A DNA stretch of 64,000 nucleotides from Amphiura filiformis (lineage: Eukaryota > Echinodermata > Ophiuroidea > Amphilepidida > Amphiuridae). Shown here piece by piece: positions 1-13,423 of the stretch; positions within the stretch are counted from its first letter, which is position 1; every line of letters starts with the position of its first letter. A program made the position numbers and the translations under genes. Under the pieces are notes generated by a model. That model ran no database searches. It was not told the DNA's origin and saw only the letters and a list, made by a program, of their open reading frames with translations. The stretch spans positions 18,629,208 to 18,693,207 of the forward strand of contig NC_092642.1 of assembly GCF_039555335.1 (NCBI RefSeq). The letters are read 5' to 3'.

Positions 1-295
1 ATTGTAAGCAATTTGTTTTGCAAAAAGATACACAGTTTGAAAATTTAGCATCCCCACAAAAACATCACACCTGGCTATGGGCCGGTGGGTGGTCGTCATA
101 ACCCCATTCTGGTTATAAGCACAAGAGTAAGGTGTGATATATTAGTCACAAGTCTGTCTGTCAACTGGGTCATATCATATTTCAAAAAGGGATTTGAACC
201 ACTAACCTAGAATCTAAACAAAAAACATGGGGAATGGAACCCTGACCTAGACGCAAAAAAAAAGGAAAAAGGAAAAAACCTTTTCCATTACTTAC

Positions 296-433
296 CTTTC
301 CTAATCCAAATGTTTTTGTTGGTGTGTTTACGGATATAAAAATGAGATCAGCTTCCCGGATGCCTTTGTCAATATCAGTAGAGAAAAATAGGTTCTTCCC
401 TCGGCATTGCATAACAACATCTTTCAAAGAAGG
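296..433 (-). CDS. UGDH: UGDH coding exon 2
   Basis: 46 codons between an acceptor (T-rich tract plus CAG at 436-434) and a donor GTAAGT at 295-290, phase 0 at both ends. It encodes [19 protein letters not shown] and [14 protein letters not shown], which continue exon 1 exactly as in the family. Confidence 0.96.
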
Positions 434-3400
434 CTGTGAAATAAGATTTTTTTTAAAGTGATTAAATACATCTTGGGTTTTATATTGATGTCCCCATTTT
501 TGCCTAGAGTTTGTCTTTTCCTTCACTCCCATCTAACATTTATTCACTCAAATTGATCAAAACATCACTTCAAGTGCTGAACAATTTCAACTTTTAAAAA
601 CTGAATTCAAAACCATTTGTATTCAAAGATCTACTTCATTCTGTGGCTGTGGGAAAAATAATTCCTGAAAGGGATATCAAGAAGAGGGCTATTCCAGTTG
701 AAATCCACACATCCCTATGGAAGAGATGACCTTAATTTCCCACACATGAAGTGTGAGTTTCAAAATGGGGTTACCTTAACAGGTGACTCCATTTACAATC
801 TTACACCCCTTATGTAGGAAATTAAGGTCATGTCTTCCATAGAGAGTGTATTGATTCTGTAATAGCACATTGTTGTGGGGATTTGGGCTCCTTGCACAAA
901 GTCCACACAAACAGATGTCTCATGTGTTTCTTGTATACAAAAAAGCAGACAAACGAAGTATTTTTTTTCAGTGACACTTTCAGGATATGTCAAGTGTGTG
1001 CTAATGATGAAACCTATTAAATTTGAATGTTAGTCGACATCTACAAAAAGAATAACGAAGTATTCAGAATTGTACTAATTTAGTTGGACGCTCACAAAGT
1101 CACCCAATATTATACCTTATTAATCTGCATTGGCAACTCTGTATTCGTGCGATCCAACCAGAGGTTGGTCCATATAGTCGTGCACATAGTCGTGCATAGC
1201 CGGTTTTGCCTACCGCTGCCATTGGTTACAATTTATACTTCTATCTCAGACTGGCTGAGGGCCAATCAAGTGGAAGTTGCCCAATAGTCATGATAGTATA
1301 TCCCCATTGACTCGGTCGCTTTTAGAGTCGTAACGATGTGGTATAGACTTGCCAGTCTCGTGTACGCCGCTTGTACACAGAGACTGGCTTATGCCACTGT
1401 GTGTGTCATTGGGATCTATACAAACGTAGCAACATTTTTTTTGCAATTGAGTCAATTTATATAAAATTGGTACTCACAGATCTGATTTCTAAATCATAAT
1501 TATCCTGTTTAATGTATCCAAGTACCTTACACTTGGAATTTGTGATACTTCAAAGATAATTTTTGAGCCATCGACCTTACGAGATGAAACAATGCAAGTC
1601 ACAAGATCTCGCGAGAGATGACCCACCTCTTTTACAGCCGGTTTCTGTCTTCAAGTCATGTTCGCGATACAGCCACGTTGCACTCTGGGGTCGAGACTAA
1701 TCAGTTACGTCGTTAACAACGAGTAAACAAAATGGCTGGGAAAACGGAGAAAATTGTGTCCTTAACAGTGTTTCAGCGTGACGATCAGAAACCTCAAAAA
1801 CAATTTTTGTTGGGCCGCTTGATATGCTAATGATATACAGGTACATTGTAGGATATAAATTGGATGGTAAATAAGCCAAATATTGCAAGAAATCTACTCG
1901 CTAGAATCCTAGCGACCCAAAAAAAAAAATGACCGTCCATGCGAATGTAATATTGAAATCGTAAAATCCCTACTAGTAATAGACCTACTTGTCACTAATC
2001 GTATGCGCGTGATCAAGTCGTGATAAAAAGGTCAAAGTGGCTGATCAATGTGTGGGCAAATGTTCAAGTGGCTTTTTGACCAATCGGCTTTCTAGCAGTA
2101 AAATATGGGGACCAATCAGGTTGTATCAATGTGATACCAATAAACTATGATGTATGACTCATCTTGTTAGGCCTACTAAAAATAAAATTCGGTTTCGTAA
2201 CCCGCCTCGCCTCTTTTTTGGTGCCGCAAAAAAAATAATTTATGCCACTTTTGGAAAAAATTAAATTTTTCAAGAGTCGTCCGTGTCGAAATTCTGACAT
2301 GAAATAATTTATACCACTTGGAAAAAATATAATTTTTCAAGAGTCGTCCGTGTCGAAATTCTGATATGAAGTTGTTGGAAATCACATTATTTTATTTTCC
2401 CCCGACTTTCTGCCATTCAATGATTAAAGAAATACAGTTGAATTGATAGATAATATTTATCGCGATATAGGCCTAGGCCTATGCACAACTATTTTATTTA
2501 TGAAAACAGCGTGCAGCAGGACTCGTAATATTAAGTAGGCCTACAACTATTGAAAAACTATTGAACTACCCAGCAAACACAAAAACGTTTTAAAAACGTT
2601 TTAAATAAGTTATATTTTGGCTTTTGGTTTAGCTAAAAACGTTTTAATAACATTAAAATGTCGGGTTATATAAAGGTCATGATAATGTTTTAAAACGTTT
2701 TGTATGAAAACACAATACAACAATATTTTTCAATGTTTTCAAAAAATGTTATTGTAAACTATTTTTACAAACATTTTTGCCAAATATTGTGTCAATACTT
2801 AAATAACATTATGTTAAAATGTTTGAACCCAGCAAACACAGAAATGTTCTTAAAATGTTTTTTCAAAACCTTTTAATAACATTTAAATGTCGGGTTATAT
2901 AAAGGTCATGAAAACGCTTTTAAAATCTAATTGAAAGTAGTTAGGGCAAACATTTTTTCGCAAATATTTTTTCAACCCCAAAATAACATTCTGTTTAGAA
3001 TGTTTTGTATCAAGTTTTCAAGAATGTTTTTGGAATGTTATTAAAACGTTTTTATACCCTTTATATAACCCGACATTTAAACGTTTTCTGTAAAACATTT
3101 TTGTTTGCTGAGCAGTAGATTATCAAAAATGTTTTTAAGGTTATGAAAATGTTTTATACTCTTAATATACCCTTTATATAACCCGACATTTAAACGCTTT
3201 TCTGACAACCTTTTATAACCTTTTGCGAATGATGTCGAAAAAGCGTTTTGTGTTTGCTGGGTATTTTGTCTGTGTCCGCAAAAAATTTGATAAAAGCGGT
3301 AATAGTAGGCCTAACACTATAAGACAAAGGCCTAACGCTCATTAAATCGGTGTTGTTGTCGAACTATAATTCCCATAAAGCTCAGTATTAAAAAGAGCAA

Positions 3401-6400
3401 GTAATAAAAAGTTAAAATGCTAAAAATGATGTAGGCCGAAAAATTGTGTAATCTTGTCCTAGACACTCAACGATAAACCCCTATCAAGTATGAATAAAAG
3501 ACTGTTCATTTCAATTTATAAACGTTGAGGAAGTTGTGCATTTTGTCAGCACCGATATAATAAAAATTAAAATAACTAACCTGGCCGATTTCAGGATAAA
3601 CCAACATTTATTTTCTCATGCCGCTCGCCCAGGCCTGCATATTATCCCGTCAAGAAACTCAACCCTAGGCCTACCTTTTTCAACATGTAAATATAATTCC
3701 ATAGCGATAAATAGTGAACGTTGCATTGAAGATGAGGATACTTGGATGATACAGATATTAAGCACATGTTAAATGGGGGTATGGGGATGTCCCAGTTTGT
3801 TTTACAAGGGCAATTATTATTTGACCCAAACTTTTTGGTGGGTGGGTTCATCATGACCCGAGACAGAACAAGTTTGTATTGGTTAATGGGTCAAGGTCAT
3901 CCAGGGGTCATCTGAGGTCAAATTAGTAAAAACTATCATATGGGCATGAAACTTGATAGGGTAGATTCAATATTTAGAGCCAAATTTGTGGAGGGTAATT
4001 TCGGGGTCACCAAAGGTCAAATTAGTCAAAACTGTCACATCACATTGGCATGATACTTGGTGGGTACAGTCAATATTTAGAGCCAAAATTTTGGAAGGTC
4101 ATTTTGGGGTCACCAGAGGTCATCTGAGGTCAAATTATTAAAAACTGACATATGGGCATGACAATTGGTTAGTACAGTCAACATTTAGAGCCAAATTTTT
4201 GAAGGTCATTTGGGGTCACCAGAGGTCATCTGAGGTCAAATTAGTTAAAACTGTCATATGGGCATGAAACTTGGTTAATACAGTCAACATTTAGAGCCAA
4301 ATTTTTTGAAGGTCATTTCGGGGCGAAAAGAGTCATCTGAGGTCAAATTAGGTTAAACTGTCATATGGGCATGAAACTTGGTTAATACAGTCAACATTTA
4401 GAGCCACATTTTTGAAGGTCATTTCGGGGTCAACATAGGTCATCTGAGGTCAATTAGGTTAAACTGTCATATGGGCATGAAACTTGGTTAATACAGTCAA
4501 CATTTAGAGCCAAATTTGTTGAAGGTAATTTTGAGGTCACCAGAGGTCATCTGAGGTCAAATTAGTTAAAACTGTCATATGGACATGAAACTTGGTTAGT
4601 ACAGTCAACATTTAGAGCCAATTCTTTTAAGGTCATTTCGGTCACCAGAGGTCATTTGAGGTCAAATTAGTTAAAATTGTTATATGGGCATGAAACTTGG
4701 TTAATACAGTGAACATTTAGAGCCAAATTTTTTAAGGTCATTTCGGGGTCACCATATGTCATCCGAGGTCAAATTAGTTAAAACTGTCATATGGATATGA
4801 AACTTGGTAAGTACAGTTTACATTTGAGCCAAATTGTTTGAAGATCATTTGGGGTCACCAGAGGTCATCTGAGGTCAAATTCGTTAAAACTGTCATATGG
4901 GCATGAAACTTGGTTAATACAGTCTACATTTAGAGCCAAATTTTTTGAAGGTCATTTGGGGTCACCAGAGATCATCTGAGGTCAAATTAGTTAAAACTGT
5001 CATATTGGCATGAAACATGGTTAGTACAGTCAACATTTAGAGCCAAATTTTTTGAAGGTCATTTTGGGGTCACCAGAGGTCATATTAGTAAAAACTGTCA
5101 TATGGGCATGAAACTTGGTGGATACAGTCACCATTTAGAGCCATATTTTGGTAAGGTCATTTGGGGTCACCAGGGGTCATCTGAGGTCAAATTAGTAAAA
5201 TGTTGTATTGGCAAGAAACCTCTGTCGAGATTTGATCCCCAAGTCAGGTAAACTTAAAAAATTGGTTTGATTTACACTTATTGATTTCACGTTCAAGTCA
5301 TTAACTGTTTACAAGTTAATATTATATTTGACTATTTTTGGATCCCAAAAGTTTGGTTATGGACCCTATTTTTGGATTTAAGATAAGAGGGTCCATTTGG
5401 AGTTTGGACTCCTTACTTTTTCTACCCCTAATTATGGTCATTTCAAAATATTATTTTATCTGTTTAGTGTTTTGTATTGCATAAATTTCCAAATTGTATG
5501 TAGCAGTTTTCTATAATTGCACAAACAGAAAAAGCTTTTATATATAGACAAGAACAGTGAATGACAGAGAGTAGGTAAATGATATTGGACAGTACGACAC
5601 ACTTGTGTAGTATGAGAAGAGCTTTTACGATTGAGACCCCGAGTCATACTGTTTTTCTATTGGCTAGCCTTCAAGTGTTAAATTGGGTCGAAATTTCAGT
5701 ATGTGTAAATATTTTTTTTCCTTCCTTCCGTCCCAATTTTTTCAGAGCATGTTACCGGAAACATCATTTTATTTTTATTTAGCCTTATTTATATTATGGC
5801 GTAGTAATGTTTTGTGCATTGCCGTCCACGGGATATTATAAAAGAAAATCGATTTTGCCCAAACCTGTATAATAAACACATCAAGGAAATTGGTACTTGA
5901 CTTGATGAATGACTCATCGTGTTGAGCGAATTGATGATGATGATAGCGATTACGTAACGCTATGACACAAGTTTTTGTACATTGAAACGCCTACAATGTT
6001 GTATCGGTAAATAATAATTAATTTAAATGATGTTGCGCACGCCTATGCTATATTCCATGTTTTTGTTTACACCACGCCAAAGAAAGCGTCACATGCGCCC
6101 GTCAGTGAGTGAGGATTGCCAAACCATGATTTGGTAGCCCAATTGGGCGACTTTTGAAGATTTTCCCGACTTTTGACAATTTCCTGTCCCATAGAAACCA
6201 ATGGTTAAGAAAAAATTAGGGCGACTTTTCAACATTGGCTCAGCGACTTCGATCATTTCATGTCCCATAGAAACCAATTGTAAAGAGAAAAATTGGGCGA
6301 CTTTTCGATTATTTGACCCGCAATTCGGGCTGAAATCTTTTGGCAACCCGGGCCGTCACTTCCCTTCAAAGTATCCACTGCTGACAGACGTGTAATTCAT

Positions 6401-7648
6401 TCGGTCTAATCGGTCTGACGGTCTCATTCATCAACAAACATTATACATTCAACTTCTATTCAACAACTATTTCACCAGGCCAAGTGTCCATGCTCCTATG
6501 TTTTCCTTCAACCTTTACAAACCTCTATCGCTCTACCTCATTTTAACTCTCTAACCTCTCACTTTCCCTTCTTACAAACATTTAACTAATTACCCCCACC
6601 CATCGACTTTCGCCAAATCCCCACAAGGTTCTGAACAGAAACAAAACATACATCACCCAACCTAAACCAATCAATCACAAACACCATCAATGATCACCCA
6701 AACACATGTACCATTCAGTACCAAAACAAACCACCAAAGCAGAGAACCGCGAAGCCCGAGAACCGCTCTAGTTTGGTTAGGGTTTCCTGAGCAAGCCAGG
6801 GCTCCCACCCAAAAAACATTGAGGCCTTAGGAAAAAGTTGCTATAAATGCAAACCCATGAAAAACAAATGCAAACATCTGTCACCACTTCCTATCACAGA
6901 AACTAAGGACTATTTTAAAAGGTTTTAAAATTGACATTTAAGTTTTCAGATAGCTTACTTATAATGCAAAATAATTTCAATAAATCACTAATGCAATAAC
7001 AAAACAAATCATGTTTCTGAGCAGTTTCAGCTCCATCACAATTTCTGCAGCTTATCTCTGCGTCCCATCTGACCCTGTCCTCTGACTGGGACAGTCAAAT
7101 GTCCAAAAAAATGTTCTCCCATCAAATATTTAGAACAAAGGTTCTCAACATGTAGCACAAATACCAAATCCAGCCTGCCAACCACTCATATTTAGCACTT
7201 GGCCAACTCTAAAATACAGAAATAATTTACAAGAAACCAGAGTTCTTTAGCATGAGTTTGAAATTTGTTTAGCCCCCATTGTGGCCATCAAACAAATAAA
7301 GTTGAGAAACCTTAATTTTACAGATAAAACCTTGTATGCACAAGGAGGGCGCTACATGCATTTGGTTCCACTCACTCCACACAAACTATCCGCCAATGGC
7401 ATCACCAAGCACAACTTGCTCAATTTACACACTCACCAAACTGGCATTCATTATTTTTTAAAAGACTTACTTCATAAATAGGTAGTTTAAAATCTGGCGA
7501 GTTCCATGCATCGATTCTTGATTGACTCAAGTCCACCACTGTTACTGTCACCTCTGGGCATTTGTGGGCAATCACACTACAGGTTGGCCCTCCTACATAA
7601 CCAGCCCCTATACAACATATTCTCTCAACTCCCATGTCTCACTTTGGT
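296..7648 (-). CDS. UGDH: UDP-glucose 6-dehydrogenase, 5' part of gene (two coding exons; continues left of window)
   Basis: UGDH oxidises UDP-glucose to UDP-glucuronate with two NAD+ in the cytosol, supplying glycosaminoglycan synthesis. Coding exons are 7471-7635 (55 codons) and 296-433 (46 codons), joined in phase 0. The first 101 residues follow the family from the start Met: the Rossmann NAD-binding glycine motif GAGYVGG at residues 10-16, then [19 protein letters not shown], and in exon 2 [26 protein letters not shown] and GLGK. Start: the only Met before the Rossmann motif, 13 nt after a strong acceptor (CAG at 7649-7651, preceded on the minus strand by a T-rich tract). That acceptor implies an upstream noncoding exon, which I could not locate. 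The intron is about 7 kb. The following exons (substrate-binding half, catalytic Cys) are outside the window. No frameshift is seen. Confidence 0.96.
686..860. mobile_element. MITE-like TIR element, copy 1 of 3
   Basis: It begins GGGCTATTCCAGTTGAAAT and ends with a degenerate inverse carrying the CCATAG..GTGTATTG motif. The centre has the same paired 'ACCTTAAT' and 'ATTAAGGTCATG' blocks as the copies at 25415-25590 and 25836-25991. No coding capacity. Confidence 0.7.
2568..3262. mobile_element. MITE with ACCCAGCAAACAC terminal inverted repeats, probably nested
   Basis: The left end ACCCAGCAAACAC and right end GTGTTTGCTGGGT are exact inverses. The interior is rich in AACGTTTT/AAAACGTT blocks and in 'CGGGTTATATAAAGG' and its reverse complement. 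A second internal CCCAGCAAACAC near 2826 and TGTTTGCTGAG near 3103 indicate two nested copies. No ORF. Confidence 0.85.
3885..5200 (+). repeat. Satellite array, unit about 105 bp, about 13 copies, with phased AGGTCA half-sites
   Basis: Units share GAGGTCAAATTAG, CATATGGGCATGAAACTTGG, TACAGTCAACATTTAGAGCC and GGTCATTTGGGGTCACC. Best-preserved units carry four RGGTCA hexamers whose starts are 10 bp apart (4203, 4213, 4223, 4233). In others the first spacing is 11. The same family is present at 31297-32245 and inverted at 45870-46310. Confidence 0.9.
6130..6330 (+). repeat. Tandem duplication, about 100 bp unit
   Basis: Two copies of a block containing TTGGGCGACTTTT, then TTTCNTGTCCCATAGAAACC. 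Partial third matches at the edges. No function visible. Confidence 0.6.
7471..7635 (-). CDS. UGDH: UGDH coding exon 1 (start codon, NAD-binding motif)
   Basis: ATG at 7635-7633; 55 codons ending LPIYE; donor GTAAGT at 7470-7465, phase 0. It encodes [20 protein letters not shown] and the first beta-alpha-beta unit of the dinucleotide fold. Confidence 0.96.
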
Positions 7649-8030
7649 CTGAAAAATGAAAAAACAAAAAAACAACAACCTTTTAAAATAAAAAAATGTC
7701 AGAAGACAACAAAAATGTTGTAGATTACTTGAATGTTTACCACATTTATGTATGATAATTATACATGTATAATAGGGTCAGATACAAAAAATGTATTAAT
7801 GCACCAAAACAAAAACCACTCAAGTGGAATAAAGTCAATAATTCCATAAAAAATCTTTTCATAAAACCTGATTGTCAACAGTGGAACTTGGGTTATCATG
7901 TGCATCATGGTGTGTCTAGGCATATCCTCTCAACCCCACTTTATCCCTCTCAAGTCCACTTGAAAGTTTCTGGCTTTCCTTCAAGCTATTGATTCAGATC
8001 AAGATTTCCATTCCAAGGGAGGGATTTGGC

Positions 8031-8374
8031 TTAAAGGAGTATTTCGTGATCCTAGCATCCTCTTTTTATGACATTTTTCAGTACATATCCACGAAAAATG
8101 CCTATTCCCAAAATTTCAGTTGATTCCGATTTTGCGTTTGCGAGTTATGCATGATTATGTGTATTACACTGCTCCATAGACAATGCGTTGTAATTTCGTT
8201 CTGGTGCACCAGAACGAAATTCAAATTTCACGATATCTTTGCAAAACGAATTAATCTGCAAGAAATATTTTGTACATAAACATTATGTAGCCAGAGGTTT
8301 CAGTGATATAAAAATCTCAACTTTTTTTTGAGAAAAGTGGGGGATGAGGCTGTGGATCACTTAAATGCCCCTTT
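8031..8374. mobile_element. MITE with TTAAAGGAGTATTTCGTGATCC ends
   Basis: The left end TAAAGGAGTATTTCGTGATC is roughly inverted at the right end (GGATCACTTAAATGCCCC). The centre contains a perfect 28-bp palindrome at about 8192-8219 around GGTGCACC. A partial inverted copy with the same GATCACGAAATACTCCTTT end is at 50255-50427. Confidence 0.7.
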
Positions 8375-8635
8375 AAGGGTATACGATGTATTCTTAAACA
8401 CTTGAGAATGTTCCTGCAATCTTATTGGTTCTTACCCATGTGATATGACACGATATTACACGGGTCAGCGAGTGTGCATCGACTCGATACGCGTACTTGC
8501 TTTTTGAACCAATGGGAGGCGCACTGCAACAATGGGACTGCCCTAGGTAATTCCTTGTAAAATGTAGAATTTAATTTGATTAAAATTTGTAATACTTTGT
8601 AGATTTTTATTATTTTGAATTGAAGTATTTAAGAA

Positions 8636-8828
8636 TGAGAATAAAAGTATTGTTTTAGCCGCTGTCGTGCATCTATCGTCTCATATAACACGGGCGACAT
8701 CATTATTTTTAGCGTAAAACAACTCGGCTCCGCCTCATTGTTTTAAAAAATAATGATGTTGCCCGTGTTATATGAGACGATAGTTGCACTATAGCGGCTA
8801 AAAACAATACCGTACCTTTATTCTCTAA
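8636..8828. repeat. Snap-back palindrome, arms about 65-75 bp
   Basis: The left arm (TAGCCGCT.., ATCGTCTCATATAACACGGG) is the near-exact inverse of the right arm (CCCGTGTTATATGAGACGAT.., AGCGGCTA), with a loop of about 35 nt. There are small mismatches. Probably a foldback MITE. Confidence 0.85.
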
Positions 8829-9494
8829 TTGTTGGTCGAAGCAGCAAAAAAAATGTAGTTCACAGCATCTTGTGAATGTTAGTGAGCTTTAGCAAAAATT
8901 GCATTGCTCAATTCAGCGCGTAAACAGTGCGCAGTGCTGCGTATCTGCTGCAGGAATGCGTGACTTCAAAGTCGGCACAATGTGTGCGTCCGCGTCTGTA
9001 CTTTGTACTTCAGAGTAGATTGACTGTATGGTACTGTCAAATCAACAACTACTGCATGCTGTCCAACCCATGAACCCCTGTTACTTTCATATATATTCGA
9101 TGAGGATGACAACTTTGACATCCTTGTCTGTTTACAAACAGAGACGCAGAAAAAAGACCTGTCAAATCAAAACTGTTCCGGATATCCAAACACTCAAGCA
9201 TCAGAGGGATGATCCCCAATAGAATGATTCACGCCACATGAATAGGGGATTTAAAAGCTGTGAAGTGCTTAAGTGTTACCATGTGCTTCTTATCCAGTTT
9301 GCCATCAACATTTAGAAGCAAACCAGTTCAGGCCCAGAACACTATCATCTAGGTATGAGAGGCATATTTGCTAGTCAGCCAAAATGGCCTAAACTGGGGG
9401 CCAAACACAATATATTTACATAGAAATCTAAAAGAACAGCTAGCTCAAGGAAACCTACATTTGTTGTCTATACAATGTACTTCACTTGACCCAA

Positions 9495-10907
9495 ATATGT
9501 GGCTGGACGCGGCGAATGAGCCGTAAACTCGGCAAACTTCATTTCGAGCTACAGGTGAAAATATATGCAAATCTCGTATTTTGGCGACGTTGAGGCTTTT
9601 GTAGATTTGAAATGTTTAAGCTTTCTTCTAAACACATACAAAGTTTTATTTTAAAGAAATAAGTGGAACTAGACTTAGCTGTGGTCTAACCCACAAACAC
9701 AGCCGTGTTGTGACCCCTTAATGACCTTTGACCCCAAAATTTATGAAAACGCCCATAGACAATGGCTAATGTCAATGCATGGGTGCACGTGGCACCACTT
9801 TGCTGTTATTTGTGGCAGAAGGGGCATTTTGGGGCATCGTCTCAGACCGGAAGTGACCCCTTAATGACCTTTGACCCCAAGTAAAAAAATACCACATATG
9901 AATTGGGTAACCCCAATTCATATGTGAACATACCGTTACTGTCCTACGTTTTTCTTAGCTAATAAAATTTTTTGAATGTATTTCGTTTTATACCGGAAGT
10001 GACCACATAATGACCTTTGACCCCAAATCTGTGAGGACCCCATAGACACTGGGTAATAACAATGCATGTGTGCAAGTGGCGTCACTTTCCTACGTAATTT
10101 GCGGGAGAAGAAGCATTTTAAAGGTATTTCGTTTTATACCGGAAGTGGCCCCTTACTGACCGTTGACCCTAAATAAAAAATACCACATATACACAGGGTA
10201 ACCACAATTTATGTGTGAACATACCGTTACTGTCCTATGTTTTTCTTAGCAAATAAAAAATTTTGAAGTTTTTTCGTTTTATACCGTAAGTGACCCCTTA
10301 ATGACATTTGACCCCAAATCTGTGAGGACCCCATAGACACTGGATAATAACAATGCATGTGTGCAAGTGGTGTCACTGTCCTACGTTTCATCTGTGAGAG
10401 AAGAAGCATTTTGAGTTGAAATCACGCTTTTGACCCCCATGACCTCTGCGTGACCTTTGACCCCACAAGTTTCATATGACATGTTGGGGCATGGTCAATG
10501 ATAGTTGTGACCAAGTTAGGTCAAAATCGGTGTAAGCATGTAAGTGCTAGAGCAAATGTAGTGGTCGGCAGAAAGAAGAAAGAAAGAAAGAAAGAAGAAA
10601 GAACCTGTAAGAAAAAAGACACAGCCGTGACTAACGTCACGGCTGTGTAAATATGAAATAATCTACATTTTCTGAGGCCCATCTGATGAATGGTCATTAT
10701 GCTTCCCTAACTTTGAACGCGTTTTTCTTGGTTTCGCGTTTTGATTCATGACAACCTATAACAAGCCATAACTTCGCTTCTGATTGTCATATGAAGTTCA
10801 TTGAGGTGTCATTTTAATCCCTGAAACATGCTCTTTGCAAATATGTAAAAAAGTAAAAATGACCAGAGGGGGACTTTACGGCTTATTCGAGGTGTCCAGG
10901 CACATAT
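9495..10907. mobile_element. 1.4-kb TIR element with internal tandem repeats
   Basis: The left end ATATGTGGCTGGACGCGGCG..AATGAGCCGTA is inverted at the right end TACGGCTTATTCGAGGTG..GCACATAT. The interior has about four units (about 145-150 bp, pairing into about 300 bp) containing GACCTTTGACCCC, a GAAA-rich run near 10575, and a perfect hairpin ACACAGCCGTGA/TCACGGCTGTGT near 10620-10648. No transposase ORF. Confidence 0.8.
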
Positions 10908-11612
10908 ATGATTTTTTTTGGTGATGAGACAATCGCACATGGAATTTTGCAGGCATTTTGACAGCAGTACCACATAGAAAAGCCGTTATCATCATGAGAC
11001 TAAGATCTAGAAACACCGCCAAAATGCTGTTTTGTAATAGCTGAATCTTTTTGATGAAACTTGAAAGTCAATCTTTGACAAGATGTAACTTTGCTACGGA
11101 AAGTGCTATGACAAAAAGGTTTTTAGTTTTAGCTTTCTTTAGTTTCTTTACTCAATCAAGGGCTGTAATTGGAAATATAAAATGATGTGGTTTGATGGCA
11201 AATGTGGATTTACCTTTCATACCTATATCATCATCATGTCAACATGTGATTCAAGTATTTTGTCCTTTATCATAATGGGTGTCTATCTACCAGGGACAGA
11301 CATAGGTTTCAGTTTGGCGGCGGTACCCTGTGCTATTTTTAGACAATTTTAGCTATATTGCAATACTGCAACTTGTTGATGGTTTTCTTTCTCAAATTTT
11401 CGGGCATAATCAGGCAAGCAAAAGTTGACCTAAGCTTGCCCGATCGGGCAATTAAAAAAATTTAAAGAAATTTTTGCGGTCTGTAAAGGGGGCGAATCCC
11501 GTTGCTCAGAATTGCAAATGTCATTTTTATCTGTCAAATCCGCTGTGTATGTGCTCAGAGATTTTATGATATGCTCCATAAATCACAGGTGTGAAACTGA
11601 CTTTATACCACT

Positions 11613-11968
11613 TGTAACAGTGCAGAATGTTGATGCGGGAGTCTTACTTTTTTATAAGATATTCTTGTTTGGGAAAGTCACAAATTGCCGACTCATCCCG
11701 ATCGATTTTTAGTATCAAAGGATATTTGTTTATGAATAGGGAAGACGACTATAAAACCCAGGTGTGGGATAAATATTTCTCTCACTCTCTCACTCAAACT
11801 CATTGGGCCAACACAGATTATTTGTTGCTCCGTATTCAGTTATCATTTATGTATTTTGATGTTATGGAGGATGAAGATAAATAAATCACTACCAAACCAA
11901 ATACCTGTTTATCCAGAACTTTTATTTAAACCAGTGGCCTACCGCAGCATCTATATTTATTTATATCA
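11613..11968 (+). repeat. Upstream (5') LTR
   Basis: It starts TGTAACAG. It contains a TATAAAA box (ACTATAAAACCCAGG) and an AATAAA signal (GATAAATAAATC), in the order expected of U3-R-U5. Confidence 0.75.
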
Positions 11969-13423
11969 TACCAAACAACTACATTAGATACATGTGTGAA
12001 TATTGGTACATGACATTTTTGTGATGTGAATATGATACGCATTTGATATGTTTTATGATATTTTATGTGACATCAAAATACTGTCATGAGTGCAGACATA
12101 AAATATTTTGTATAACAGGTAGAGTTCAATGTGATACATCATTGATGTCGAGACATTTTTACGAATTCTATCAGATTTAATGTGATATATCGTTGGTATA
12201 GCATATTTTTGAAAATGTTATTTTTTGAGATTGAATGTGATACATTGTTGATGTGGCACGTTTAAAAAAAAATGTCATATTTAAGGTGATACATGGTTGA
12301 TGTGACACATTTGTGAGAGATTTGCTGTATTTGTGTTTAATATGATGCATCGTTGATGTGATAGGTTCAATAATTATTGTTTGCATGTGAATTTATGTGA
12401 TTCATCTCTGATGTAACACATTTTGGTATTGTTAAATAATAATTGAGTGCAGTTGCAATGTTTATTGCAAGGTTAGTTTAAAACTGACACGGTTATTGAC
12501 AAGATGAATTTTGTGTTGAATCAGTGTTGATATTGCATTGTATACATGTAGTAATTTGAAGTGTTTTGAAGTCTATGGAAAATTACTCCGATATTTGTGA
12601 TATGCCATGATATTTTTGTGAAATAGATTCATTGTTTTAAGGTTCATTGTTAATGATACACGTACATTGATGTTTATTTAAAATACATGCATTGATAAGA
12701 CGAGTATATTTTGTCATTATATATTTATTGCGAGTAAAGTTGGAAGTTTTGCTCATTTTTGAAGTACATTGAGGTTTTGAAAAATTGCTCTGATATTTGT
12801 GACGTGTTATGATATTTTGTTAAATGGATGCAGTGTTTTAAGGTACACAAGTTTTGTTACATGTACATTGTTATTTATTGGAAATACATACATTGATGAG
12901 AAGAGTATTATTTTGTCATTTATCCGAAAATGTTACTTATTTTGATGAGTGGTTTTGATATAGTAATTTACTCATTTTGGTGAGTGTTTTGTATACATGC
13001 AAGGTTTAGAGATGAAGTTCTATGGCTTTATTTTCGTGGTTCACTGAAAATGTTTTTGCTGATATAGGTTCTATATTATGAATAGACTTTGTATTTGTAT
13101 ACCTTGATACAATAAAATTATGTTTAGGCTTTCAAATAAATCATGTTGTAGAAGTTAAGTTGTATCCATGAGAATCAAATGTTTTAAAAAAAAAAGTTTA
13201 TGTTCAAGAATAACTCAAGTTTATGTTTAAGAATAACTCAAGCTTATAGTCAAGCATAACTCAAGTATATAGAGAAAACAAAACAAAAATATAGATGTTT
13301 TATTGTTCAATATTAATTATTTCATGTCTTTGACATAAAATGTATGTAATAAATAAAAAGAAATTATTTCATGTCTTTAACATCAAATGTTTTGTGTAAT
13401 AAAAATGTTGTGTGCAATAAAAA

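Larger units (their letters stand above)
434..7470 (-). other. UGDH: UGDH intron 1 (about 7.0 kb)
   Basis: Long first coding intron. It holds a small TIR element (686-860), a CCCAGCAAACAC MITE (2568-3262), a half-site satellite (3885-5200) and a short tandem duplication (6130-6330). The remainder (about 860-2560, 5240-6090 and 6360-7470) shows no exon or repeat that I can support, apart from AT-rich unique-looking sequence. Confidence 0.85.

Noticed and set aside
11627-11884. 85-codon ORF repeated at 15436-15693 with two differences
   Set aside because: Lies inside the two LTRs; it includes the TATA box and polyadenylation signal region, so conservation reflects the LTR, not a protein.
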